Position numbers and translations under genes: made by a program
Shown: positions 7,623-14,377 of the stretch, one piece after another
Numbering within the stretch: the stretch's first letter is position 1
How the letters are laid out: the number at the start of each line of letters is the position of its first letter
Assembly: GCA_023381035.1 (NCBI GenBank)
Contig: JAMCTK010000039.1
Location: 1 to 24,062 of the forward strand
From: Patescibacteria group bacterium
GTDB taxonomy: Bacteria > Patescibacteria > Microgenomatia > Levybacterales > UBA12049
DNA: 24,062 nucleotides
Direction: 5' to 3'
Notes under the pieces: model-generated
What the model saw: the letters and a program-made list of their open reading frames with translations, nothing else
Database searches by the model: none
What the model was told of the DNA's origin: nothing

Positions 7623-8540
7623 TTATTTTTTTTCAAATACTCTTAATTTTGCACTTCTGCTTCTACTGTTTTCACTCATTTCCTTTTCTGTAGGCATTAG
7701 AGGTTTTTTTGTAATTATTCTCCCCAAGTTTCTTTCCTGAAAATCCTTAAAAGCAAATTTAACTATCCTATCTTCCAATGAATGGAAGGTTATTGCTAAA
7801 ATTCTTCCCCCTTTTTCCAATATCTCCAAGCTTTGCGGTAAAGTTTCATTTAAGTTATCAAGCTCGCTATTTACCGCCATTCTCAGAGCCTGAAACGTCC
7901 TCTTACTTATATTTGCCTTCGCAAATGTCGAAATCTCGCCTTTTCTGATTCCGTATGCGTCCTGTATTATCTCTGTTAAGTCCTGTGTTGTCTTGATCGG
8001 ATTTATTCTACGGGCCCTAATAATACTGTCAGAAATGGACCGAGCACGACGCTCCTGACCCAAATTAAAAATAATGTCATATAACTCTCCTTTCGCTAAA
8101 ATATTCACCAGGTCACTTGCTTTAACCGGATTTGTTCTATCCATTCTCATATCAAGCGGACCTTGTTTTAAAAAACTAAACCCTCTTTCTCCTTCATCTA
8201 CCTGATGAGAAGAAATTCCAAGGTCATATATGACCCCGGAAACATTTGTAAACTTTTTTAAACGTGCAATTTCAGCTAGATCTTTAAAATTCCCTTTTGC
8301 TAATGTTAAATTCTCCGGATTTATGTCTAAATTTCTACTAGTTTCTTCCCATTGTTTATGCGCGTACTCAAGAGCCTCATCGTCCAGATCAATTCCTAAT
8401 ACAAGTCCTCCTCTTTTTAATATTTCCAGTGTGTGTCCTCCGCCCCCAAGAGTTGCATCTATGTATTTCTGTCCTTTTTTAATTTGTAAAAGATCAATTA
8501 TTTCTGTTAAGAAAACGCTTTTGTGATATTCGTCCATCAT
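7623..8540 (-). CDS. rsmH: 16S rRNA (cytosine(1402)-N(4))-methyltransferase RsmH
   Basis: RsmH (MraW) methylates N4 of C1402 in the ribosomal P site using S-adenosylmethionine. The 305-residue protein has normal family length. It shows the SAM-binding motif DATLGGGGHT (28-37), the acidic GIDLDDEAL strand end, the family segment YDLGISSHQVDEGERGFSF, then GPLDMRMD, and a late TFHSLEDRIVK block near the end. The start overlaps the mraZ stop (ATGA); a second ATG follows directly, so the exact first codon is ambiguous by one residue. Pairing with mraZ is one of the most conserved neighbourhoods in bacteria. Confidence 0.97.
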   Translation of the reverse strand: MMDEYHKSVFLTEIIDLLQIKKGQKYIDATLGGGGHTLEILKRGGLVLGIDLDDEALEYAHKQWEETSRNLDINPENLTLAKGNFKDLAEIARLKKFTNVSGVIYDLGISSHQVDEGERGFSFLKQGPLDMRMDRTNPVKASDLVNILAKGELYDIIFNLGQERRARSISDSIIRARRINPIKTTQDLTEIIQDAYGIRKGEISTFAKANISKRTFQALRMAVNSELDNLNETLPQSLEILEKGGRILAITFHSLEDRIVKFAFKDFQERNLGRIITKKPLMPTEKEMSENSRSRSAKLRVFEKK

Positions 8541-8974
8541 TTATCATTCTCTTGCTTAATTAGTCTTTGAGATATTGTGTCAATGTTTTTTTCAAGAGTT
8601 TTTCTGTATTCCAACCATCCCTGTTTATCCCAAATTTCAACGTATCTTGATAACCCCAAAAAAACAACATCTCCCGTAAATTTTCCGAATTCTTTCAGAT
8701 AGCTTGGTAAAACAAATCTACCCTTGCCATCAAGCTCGACATTACTTGCTCCGCCCAATAAAAACCTTTGAATCTTCCTTGCTTCGGATTGAATAAACGG
8801 TTTTCCCTCTGTACCTTCTAAAAGTGCTTTCCAGTTGCTTTCTGAGACAACTATCAGTGAATTCTCGTACCCTAAGGTAATTATTAAGTTGTCTCCCAAT
8901 GTTTCCCTAAATTTCTTCGGAAAAGCAATTCTGGACTTTAAATCTAGTTTTCCTTCGTATTGACCTATTAACAT
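8537..8974 (-). CDS. mraZ: Transcriptional regulator MraZ
   Basis: MraZ is a DNA-binding regulator of the dcw operon, made of two tandem AbrB-like swapped-hairpin domains that assemble into a ring-shaped oligomer. From ATG 8974 the product has 145 residues, the usual size. The two signature motifs are DLKSR in the first repeat (a variant of DxKGR) and DGKGR in the second, each followed by a hydrophobic-Pro turn. A longer frame opens at TTG 9052 but would pass through the operator and promoter, so it is rejected; ATG 8974 has AAAGG (8981-8985) six bases upstream. Three MraZ boxes lie directly upstream, implying autoregulation of the whole cluster. Confidence 0.95.
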   Translation of the reverse strand: MLIGQYEGKLDLKSRIAFPKKFRETLGDNLIITLGYENSLIVVSESNWKALLEGTEGKPFIQSEARKIQRFLLGGASNVELDGKGRFVLPSYLKEFGKFTGDVVFLGLSRYVEIWDKQGWLEYRKTLEKNIDTISQRLIKQENDK

Positions 8975-8989
8975 AGCCTGCCTTTCTGT

Positions 8990-9016
8990 CCCACTTATTC
9001 CCACTTTGTACCACTT
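8990..9016 (-). promoter_or_regulatory. MraZ-box operator, three direct repeats
   Basis: Read on the minus strand, AAGTGGT (9016-9010), AAGTGGG (9006-9000) and AAGTGGG (8996-8990) repeat with exact 10-bp periodicity, one helical turn. MraZ is known to bind short G-rich direct repeats with about this spacing upstream of mraZ in E. coli and mollicutes. The array covers the predicted transcript start and the 5' leader, a position suited to repression. Confidence 0.88.
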
Positions 9017-9023
9017 GAATACT

Positions 9024-9052
9024 ATTCTGAACTTTTTTGAACAAAGTGTCAA
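9024..9052 (-). promoter_or_regulatory. Sigma-70-type promoter of the dcw cluster
   Basis: A perfect -35 TTGACA (9052-9047), a 17-nt spacer and -10 CAGAAT (9029-9024, 4/6 match) precede the MraZ boxes. The predicted start near 9017 leaves a leader of about 43 nt containing the operator and the mraZ Shine-Dalgarno. The -10 is weak but the -35 and the position are good. Confidence 0.65.
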
Positions 9053-9070
9053 TAGGAAAATGGGGTAAAA

Positions 9071-9097
9071 TAGTGTCGCTAAAATAAAAAAACACTA
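9071..9097 (-). terminator. Weak hairpin between the 168-aa gene and mraZ
   Basis: A 6-bp inverted repeat, TAGTGT with ACACTA, encloses a 15-base AT-rich loop and is followed on the minus strand by TTTT. It lies after the upstream gene and before the mraZ promoter, the expected place for a terminator. The stem is short and the loop long, so function is doubtful. Nothing else is recognised in the rest of this gap. Confidence 0.25.
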
Positions 9098-9142
9098 AAT
9101 GTTAGGGAAGAAAATTATTGCTGTGTTTTGAGGGCTAAAAGA

Positions 9143-9649
9143 CTAAAGATCTATGCTTGTTTCAGCTTGAAATGCCTTGCCGTTTGACTTGGTAATTTTA
9201 ACAATTACCTTAACCGAGGTTACGCCTTGATCAAATCTACATTTTCCACCGGTTGAACATGTTCCAAGCTCCCTGTAGTCTATGCCAAGCTTCCCGTTTT
9301 TCATGTCTTTTTTAAGAAGTGTTCCCGTTAGGCTCTGAGTAACCTTACCTTCTCCTCCTCCTTCTCCTGAAGTATCCTCGGGAGCAGTTGCGTCGTATGT
9401 AATTTCGTAATCTACCTTATCAATTCCTTCCGGTTTATTTATTGTAAATTTAACGTATTTCTTGTCTGATTTTGCAACAAGCTCAAGCCCAATATCAGAA
9501 GCCGGAATGGTTGGAACAATCTCCAGCTCTTGTCCAATTAATTCTGGGGTTTTATTTGACCTTTGAGAGGCTATTAGATAAACTCCTGCTCCAAATAAAA
9601 TTACAAGCACGACTACCAAGGCTATGATCGCTGTTTTTCTATTTTTCAT
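9143..9649 (-). CDS. Small membrane-anchored extracytoplasmic protein, function unknown
   Basis: I do not recognise this 168-residue protein. It has a basic N-terminus (MKNRK), one hydrophobic segment (about 7-26) acting as anchor or uncleaved signal, and an exported domain with alternating hydrophobic strands. The exported part includes an acidic Gly-rich loop (EDTSGEGGGEG, about 91-101) and just two cysteines, Cys131 and Cys137 (CSTGGKC), that could form a disulfide outside the cell. The strand pattern suggests a small beta-sandwich, perhaps Ig-like; this is inference. It has a near-consensus promoter of its own and stands alone between glyS and the dcw operon. No enzyme motif is visible. 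ATG 9649 is well supported by the signal-like start. Confidence 0.8.
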   Translation of the reverse strand: MKNRKTAIIALVVVLVILFGAGVYLIASQRSNKTPELIGQELEIVPTIPASDIGLELVAKSDKKYVKFTINKPEGIDKVDYEITYDATAPEDTSGEGGGEGKVTQSLTGTLLKKDMKNGKLGIDYRELGTCSTGGKCRFDQGVTSVKVIVKITKSNGKAFQAETSIDL

Positions 9650-9659
9650 TCTTTAGTTA

Positions 9660-9687
9660 ATTGTAACAAAGAGGTTGCTTTTGTCAA
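9660..9687 (-). promoter_or_regulatory. Strong promoter with near-leaderless start for the 168-aa gene
   Basis: TTGACA (9687-9682, 6/6), a 16-nt spacer and TACAAT (9665-9660, 5/6) preceded by TGT, an extended -10. The predicted transcript start near 9653 is only about 4 nt before ATG 9649, leaving no room for a Shine-Dalgarno. The -35 begins within 10 nt of the glyS stop. Confidence 0.75.
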
Positions 9688-9695
9688 CTATTTAC

Positions 9696-11078
9696 CTAAG
9701 TTTTTTTTTGAAGATAAGCAGGTAGTTTGTCAATTTTAATTCTTTCCTGTTTCATTGTATCTCGGTCACGGACTGTTACTGACTTATCTTTTAAAGTTTC
9801 AAAGTCAACTGTTATGCAATATGGAGTACCGATTTCATCTTGTCTTCTATATCTTCTGCCAATGCTCTGGGAAACATCGTAATCCACCATATATGACTGC
9901 TTAAGGTCGTTAAATATCTTCTCTGCAACTTTTTCAAGTTCAGATTTTTTAGACAAAGGCAATATTGCCACTTTATACGGAGCAAGATCTTTGGGCAATT
10001 TAAGAACAATCCTGGTTTCTTTTTCGCCTGTTCCGGTAGGAGCTTCTTCTTCGTTGTAGGCTGCAACTAGGATAGCCAGAAGAGTTCTTTCAACTCCAAA
10101 GGTTGGCTCAATAACATGAGGGATGTAGGTTTCATTTGCTTCCTGGTCAAAGTATGACATGTCCTTACCGCTATGTTCCTGATGACGAGATAAATCATAA
10201 TCTGTTCTGTAAGCAATGCCCCACAATTCTTTTTGACCAAACGGAAAATCATATTCTAAATCAACTGTTCTTTTAGAATAATGGGCTCTTTTTTCCGTAG
10301 GAATTTCGTGCATATGTAGCCTTTTCTTATCAAGTCCAATTCTATCTGCAAATTTTTGCATAACACTGAGCCATTCATCAAAGATTTTCTGCCAATCTGC
10401 TTTGGGATTTATGAAGTACTCAAATTCCGCAATCTCAAATTCCCGGGTTCTAAAAATAAAATTGCCAGGAGTAACTTCGTTCCTAAATGCTTTTCCAATT
10501 TGAGCAATTCCAAAAGGAATCTTTTTTCTTGATGTTGCAAGAATTAGTTTGAAATCTGCAAACATTCCTTGTGCAGTCTCTCCTCTTAAATATGCTAGTG
10601 ATTTTGCGTCTTCTATAACACCTATGTGGGTTTTAAATAGCAAGTTGAAATTTCGGGGTTCCGTCCAATCTATTTTTCCGCATGTTGGGCATTTTACTTT
10701 ATTTTTATTGATGATTTCTAAAACTTCTTTCGAGGTCTTGCCTTCGACATCAATTCCTGTTGCAGCTTCAACCAAATGATCTGCTCTAAATCTATTCTTA
10801 CAGCTTTTACAATCCACTAATTGATCAGTAAAACCTGAAACGTGCCCTGATGCTTCCCATACTTTTGGATTCATGATAATTGCGCTATCAAGCCCGACCA
10901 TATCAATTCTCTCTTGAACAAAAGTCTTCCACCATAATTTCTTAATGTTGTTTTTTAGTTCAATTCCAAGAGGACCAAAATCCCATGTATTTGCCAAACC
11001 GCCATAAATTTCCGAATCGGGGAACACAAACCCTCTTTTTTTAGCAAGATTTGTAATCTTATCCATTAGGTCTTCCAT
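9696..11078 (-). CDS. glyS: Glycyl-tRNA synthetase, single-chain homodimeric type
   Basis: This class II enzyme charges tRNA-Gly with glycine. The 460-residue chain is the alpha2 type shared with archaea and eukaryotes, not the bacterial alpha2beta2 GlyQ/GlyS form. It shows an N-terminal catalytic region (RGFVFPDSEIYGG near 15-27), a zinc-type insertion with CxxC pairs at 90/93 and 130/133, motif 2 with FRNE (198-201) and FRTREFE (209-215), motif 3 with EPTFGVERT, and a C-terminal anticodon-binding domain of the HGTP type. The start is ATG 11078; a second Met follows four residues on. There is no Shine-Dalgarno, and a -10 box ends 8 nt upstream, suggesting leaderless mRNA. It follows recO by 50 nt, echoing the recO-glyQS linkage of many Firmicutes. 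Confidence 0.97.
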   Translation of the reverse strand: MEDLMDKITNLAKKRGFVFPDSEIYGGLANTWDFGPLGIELKNNIKKLWWKTFVQERIDMVGLDSAIIMNPKVWEASGHVSGFTDQLVDCKSCKNRFRADHLVEAATGIDVEGKTSKEVLEIINKNKVKCPTCGKIDWTEPRNFNLLFKTHIGVIEDAKSLAYLRGETAQGMFADFKLILATSRKKIPFGIAQIGKAFRNEVTPGNFIFRTREFEIAEFEYFINPKADWQKIFDEWLSVMQKFADRIGLDKKRLHMHEIPTEKRAHYSKRTVDLEYDFPFGQKELWGIAYRTDYDLSRHQEHSGKDMSYFDQEANETYIPHVIEPTFGVERTLLAILVAAYNEEEAPTGTGEKETRIVLKLPKDLAPYKVAILPLSKKSELEKVAEKIFNDLKQSYMVDYDVSQSIGRRYRRQDEIGTPYCITVDFETLKDKSVTVRDRDTMKQERIKIDKLPAYLQKKT

Positions 11079-11085
11079 AAAAAGA

Positions 11086-11115
11086 ACTATAGCATAAAAA
11101 TTGGTCTTTTGAAAA
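11086..11115 (-). promoter_or_regulatory. Putative extended -10 promoter of glyS
   Basis: TGC followed by TATAGT (11091-11086, 5/6) forms an extended -10; TTTTCA (11115-11110) 18 nt upstream is a 4/6 match to -35. The predicted start at about 11079 is one base before ATG 11078, so the mRNA would be leaderless. It occupies the recO-glyS gap. Confidence 0.55.
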
Positions 11116-11128
11116 GGATCTGGAAGAA

Positions 11129-11668
11129 TTAACTAAGCGTTACTTGACGGCTTTTTAATTTGCGTTCGAGAATTTGTTCAATAAATGCAGTTCTATTAAA
11201 AGGCTTTTGATCCATGTCTAATTTTAAAAAACCTAAAATATTTAGCAACTTTGTTTCAAAATTCTCCCGCAGTTTTTCCGGATCAGCGTCTTTTAAAGAC
11301 AAATTATTTAAAGTGCTTCTGAAAAGAGAAAAAGCAACTATGTTTTCCTGATTTTCTGCACATAAACCGTCAATAAGCTCACAAAAATGAAACGCTAAAC
11401 CAATTTTATTTAAGTCACCTTTAATGTTTTGAAAATTATCCATGCTTTGAGCTTCAATTAAAACAGGCAATTTTTTGCCTTCGTAAAGACCAAAAACACA
11501 ATAATTTAAAAGTTCAACATGAGAAGATCTCTTGCTGGTAATTCTTCTAACTCCGGGTGCTTTGACCTGAATTTTACCTGATCTTTTGGAGAAAATGGTG
11601 AGAATTCTGTCGGCTTCACCAAAGTTACGTCTTTTTATAACAATCCCTTCTGTTTTGTAACTTCTCAT
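11129..11668 (-). CDS. recO: DNA repair protein RecO, short form
   Basis: RecO anneals single-stranded DNA and helps load RecA in the RecFOR pathway. The N-terminal OB fold is clear, with the family opening YKTEGIVIKRRNFGEADRIL and then a basic KSGKI/KAPGVRR-like region. The rest is helical, with a FHFCELIDGL segment typical of the middle domain. The protein is 179 residues, against about 240 usually, and the C-terminal part lacks the four-Cys zinc site found in some RecO proteins. The frame is intact, so this is probably a natural short form and not a broken gene. ATG 11668 lies one base after the DUF4012 stop, suggesting coupled translation. Residual doubt concerns activity, not family. Confidence 0.85.
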   Translation of the reverse strand: MRSYKTEGIVIKRRNFGEADRILTIFSKRSGKIQVKAPGVRRITSKRSSHVELLNYCVFGLYEGKKLPVLIEAQSMDNFQNIKGDLNKIGLAFHFCELIDGLCAENQENIVAFSLFRSTLNNLSLKDADPEKLRENFETKLLNILGFLKLDMDQKPFNRTAFIEQILERKLKSRQVTLS

Positions 11669-11669
11669 C

Positions 11670-13676
11670 CTAGCGGGGGAGAACTAATTTTATTTCTTTA
11701 TCGGTATCAAGCTTAAAATTATTCAACTGTCTGTTTTTTGATGTTACAACGTAATCAAACGTATCTGTTCCAGGCTGCTTTTGTACAAGCAAAGGCAGAG
11801 AGGATGATTTATCTAGTTTAAAAGGCAATCTGTAGGTAAATGTTAGCTTAGTAGCTCCTTTTGGCCTTACGGTAATAAAGCCTTCAAAAACGGTCTTTCC
11901 CAAATCTTCATCCATTGAATCTTTTGTTCCGGATGTGACTTTTACTTCTGACCCACGGCTGTTTATCAGTTCGCTTCCCCTGGGTACATAAACTCTGATC
12001 CACTCTCTTAAAGGCGCATTTAGGCAAAGCCCTCCCCTTTCCAGATTACAATCGGATGGGGGATATGGGTTCTTGAAATCAATGGTTACTGTTTTTTCAA
12101 TTGATCCATCACTTTTGACATCGTAATCTTGAGTAACGGTTTCTGTTGTGAACATATTAGCTTTTGCTCCTCCAAAGTTTGCTTCATTAATGTGTAGATA
12201 ATCGCCTTCGAATGATTTTATCCTTCCGGATGCGTTCAGAGCTTCAAATCCTGCCTGACCATCTTCGTTATATGAATAGAAAAGCACATTTTTTTGTGCT
12301 GTTTGCTTTACCATCTCTTGGAATAATGGTCCCCAGTAAACTTTCGGAGAGGATGAAAATGCTTTATTCATGATTGCGTACATAAGATCTCCAATAATCC
12401 CCTTCCTATTTTCTCTTACATATCCAACCGGCTGGTCAGAAAAAACCTCAAGCATATAAATTACCTGAGGACAGTCACATCTTGGATCTATTTTTGTTGT
12501 GAATTTTGTTCCGCTTGCTTCAACATCCCCTAGAATATTCATTGCGCCAACCAAAGCTCTTGTATCAACTGCAATAATTCCATCTACTTTTGGAGCACCA
12601 GGAGCTTTTTTATACAAACTATTAAATGTTTGCATGGAGTTAAGAAAATCAGGAGAAAGATTAGTGTCTCTTAAATTAAACTCTGGTACTTTTGGCAAAT
12701 ACCTGGCAATTGGAGCAGGAGCCTTTGGTTTACCGCTAATAGTGTTGTCTAGGGTATAAATATCGCTTGAGGAATCAACATGGACAACTCCCCTGTCGAA
12801 TCTAAATACAGAATATGCTGTCATAAATCCTCCGGTTGGCCTAAGCTCCTTATCGTTTTGAAATATAACTAGATACTTCTTTTCCTTAGGTTCGCCTAAA
12901 AGCTCCGGCAGAGTTTTTATTAATGGCTTTGCGTCTGTCATGAATGTTACACCATCGTCCGCTAATTTTTTCATTTGATCTAAGTTTGTTCTTGCCTTTC
13001 TGCCTATAAAAATTGCCGGATAGCGGTTTGTGTCAACTTCATCGATCTCTTCTTTTGCCTTGTTAAGATCGCTGATAATATCGTCTATTCGGGGTGTAAT
13101 TTTGCCCATTGTTCTTACAGCAGTTTGGATTCTGTTTTCCGCAGATCCTTCTACAAAACTTCCTTGTCCTTTAAGGCCTAAGACATCAGCGTATGGCTCA
13201 ATAGAGTCAACAAAAACAGTTGCAGCATCCAGTCCGTGAGAACCAGCCTTAACTAAATGTTGTGCATCATTGTAATACCACCCTACGACAGGAATGTATC
13301 CCAAATAAAACATTACATTCAGGTCTTTTTGTGTTTGCGCAAGACTTGTCTTTGTCTTAGCAAGTTCATCAGAAGCAAGGGCTACGTTTTGTTTTTTTAG
13401 TGCATCTCCGGCAATTTTAGCCTGTGCGTAGGTTTTCTTAGCTGATGCTATAGCTTTTCCAGCAGGAATAATTACACCAAATATGGAAAACAAGATTAAA
13501 AATAAAACTAAAAAACTAATAATTGATCTTCTTCTTGTACCAAAAAAGTACTTCTTAAAACCAGGACGTTTTCTTCTGGCATAAGAAGGATTAGCGTTAA
13601 CCATATCCTTGGTCTGAGAAGGAATACTCGCAGGAGACGTGCTTAAATCGATTTTTTCAAAACCTTCCATATCCAT
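11670..13676 (-). CDS. DUF4012 membrane-anchored extracytoplasmic protein
   Basis: The 668-residue protein has a Pro/Ser-rich, basic cytoplasmic tail (1-50), one membrane helix (about 51-70), a predicted alpha-helical/coiled-coil stretch (about 75-120 and 185-250), then the DUF4012 core. The hallmark is a strand plus turn with NDKELRPTGGF (274-284), followed by LRDTNLSPDF (335-344). The C-terminal third (about 500-668) is beta-rich and probably exported. The molecular function of DUF4012 is unknown; members often sit beside exopolysaccharide genes in Actinobacteria and CPR bacteria, as here. It has its own promoter. ATG 13676 and ATG 13670 are both possible; the promoter geometry favours 13670. 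A role in anchoring or exporting the neighbouring glycan is a hypothesis only. Confidence 0.85.
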   Translation of the reverse strand: MDMEGFEKIDLSTSPASIPSQTKDMVNANPSYARRKRPGFKKYFFGTRRRSIISFLVLFLILFSIFGVIIPAGKAIASAKKTYAQAKIAGDALKKQNVALASDELAKTKTSLAQTQKDLNVMFYLGYIPVVGWYYNDAQHLVKAGSHGLDAATVFVDSIEPYADVLGLKGQGSFVEGSAENRIQTAVRTMGKITPRIDDIISDLNKAKEEIDEVDTNRYPAIFIGRKARTNLDQMKKLADDGVTFMTDAKPLIKTLPELLGEPKEKKYLVIFQNDKELRPTGGFMTAYSVFRFDRGVVHVDSSSDIYTLDNTISGKPKAPAPIARYLPKVPEFNLRDTNLSPDFLNSMQTFNSLYKKAPGAPKVDGIIAVDTRALVGAMNILGDVEASGTKFTTKIDPRCDCPQVIYMLEVFSDQPVGYVRENRKGIIGDLMYAIMNKAFSSSPKVYWGPLFQEMVKQTAQKNVLFYSYNEDGQAGFEALNASGRIKSFEGDYLHINEANFGGAKANMFTTETVTQDYDVKSDGSIEKTVTIDFKNPYPPSDCNLERGGLCLNAPLREWIRVYVPRGSELINSRGSEVKVTSGTKDSMDEDLGKTVFEGFITVRPKGATKLTFTYRLPFKLDKSSSLPLLVQKQPGTDTFDYVVTSKNRQLNNFKLDTDKEIKLVLPR

Positions 13677-13678
13677 AT

Positions 13679-13708
13679 ATGATAAACATTTAGTCCTATT
13701 TATGTCAA
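13679..13708 (-). promoter_or_regulatory. Promoter of the DUF4012-recO unit
   Basis: TTGACA (13708-13703, 6/6), an 18-nt spacer and TATCAT (13684-13679, 5/6) fill the 32-nt gap after the sugar transferase stop. The predicted start near 13672 falls inside the first ATG (13676) and about 2 nt before the in-frame ATG 13670, so a leaderless mRNA starting at 13670 is likely. Confidence 0.7.
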
Positions 13709-14374
13709 CTAAAGAGCGCCCTTGCCGGAGATCATTGCCCAGGGAGTTTTTAGAATAATTACAAGGTCATAAAAGATAGATCTTCTTCTAACATACTGCG
13801 CATCCATCTCTATTCTTTTATCGAAATTAATCTCACTTCTACCCGACACCTGCCAGTAACCGGTTAATCCCGGTTTTACAGACAATACGACTTTTACAGA
13901 ATCTCTGGTGTTTGGATATTTTTTCTGTTGTTCTCTTAGCTCGTCCGGATAATAAGCACGTGGTCCAACTAAACTCATATCACCGTAAAGTATGTTTAAG
14001 AATTGAGGAACCTCATCAAGCGAATGTTTTCTTATAAAATGACCCATTTGAGTAATTCTTGGATCATCTTTTAGTTTGTAACTTCCTTTTCTGTATTCAG
14101 AATAATATCTTGCAAACTTTGGGTTTTCCCTAAGAATCTCGTGGGCATTTTCAATCATTGATCTAAATTTATACATCTTAAATGGTTTGCCGTTTTTTCC
14201 GACTCTTTCGGGTGTGTCTGCAAGGACAGGACCCCTTGAATCAATTTTTATGGCAATAGCAACAATCAAGATTATTGGGGAAAAAATTATCAACAGTAAA
14301 ATTGAAAAAGTTATATCAATGAGTCTTTTGGCAGTTTCGTAATAAATGCTCTTCTTTATTTCTTTGTAAGGCAT
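13709..14374 (-). CDS. Monotopic phosphoglycosyl transferase (sugar transferase, PglC/WcaJ core type)
   Basis: Such enzymes move a sugar-1-phosphate from a nucleotide sugar onto undecaprenyl phosphate, starting surface glycan synthesis at the inner face of the membrane. The 221-residue form has the re-entrant membrane helix (about 17-42, with KRLIDITFS and a Ser-Pro kink), KFRSM (69-73), the catalytic Asp-Glu pair 120-121 in SLDEVPQ, GDMSLVGPRAYYP (131-143), and KPGLTGYWQVSGR (167-179). It lacks the extra N-terminal transmembrane half of WcaJ/WbaP, so it is the minimal PglC-like core. The sugar cannot be told from sequence. It follows manC by 3 nt, at the end of the glycan operon, with no clear Shine-Dalgarno. 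Confidence 0.93.
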   Translation of the reverse strand: MPYKEIKKSIYYETAKRLIDITFSILLLIIFSPIILIVAIAIKIDSRGPVLADTPERVGKNGKPFKMYKFRSMIENAHEILRENPKFARYYSEYRKGSYKLKDDPRITQMGHFIRKHSLDEVPQFLNILYGDMSLVGPRAYYPDELREQQKKYPNTRDSVKVVLSVKPGLTGYWQVSGRSEINFDKRIEMDAQYVRRRSIFYDLVIILKTPWAMISGKGAL

Positions 14375-14377
14375 ATT

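Noticed and set aside
8975..9052. N-terminal extension of MraZ from TTG 9052 (26 extra residues)
   Set aside because: It would be encoded by the promoter and MraZ boxes; ATG 8974 gives the normal family start and has AAAGG at proper spacing.
9043..9077. Repeated AGTGTC on the plus strand (9045-9050 and 9072-9077) as extra MraZ boxes
   Set aside because: Wrong orientation, off the 10-bp phase and 27 bp apart; the first copy overlaps the -35 element.
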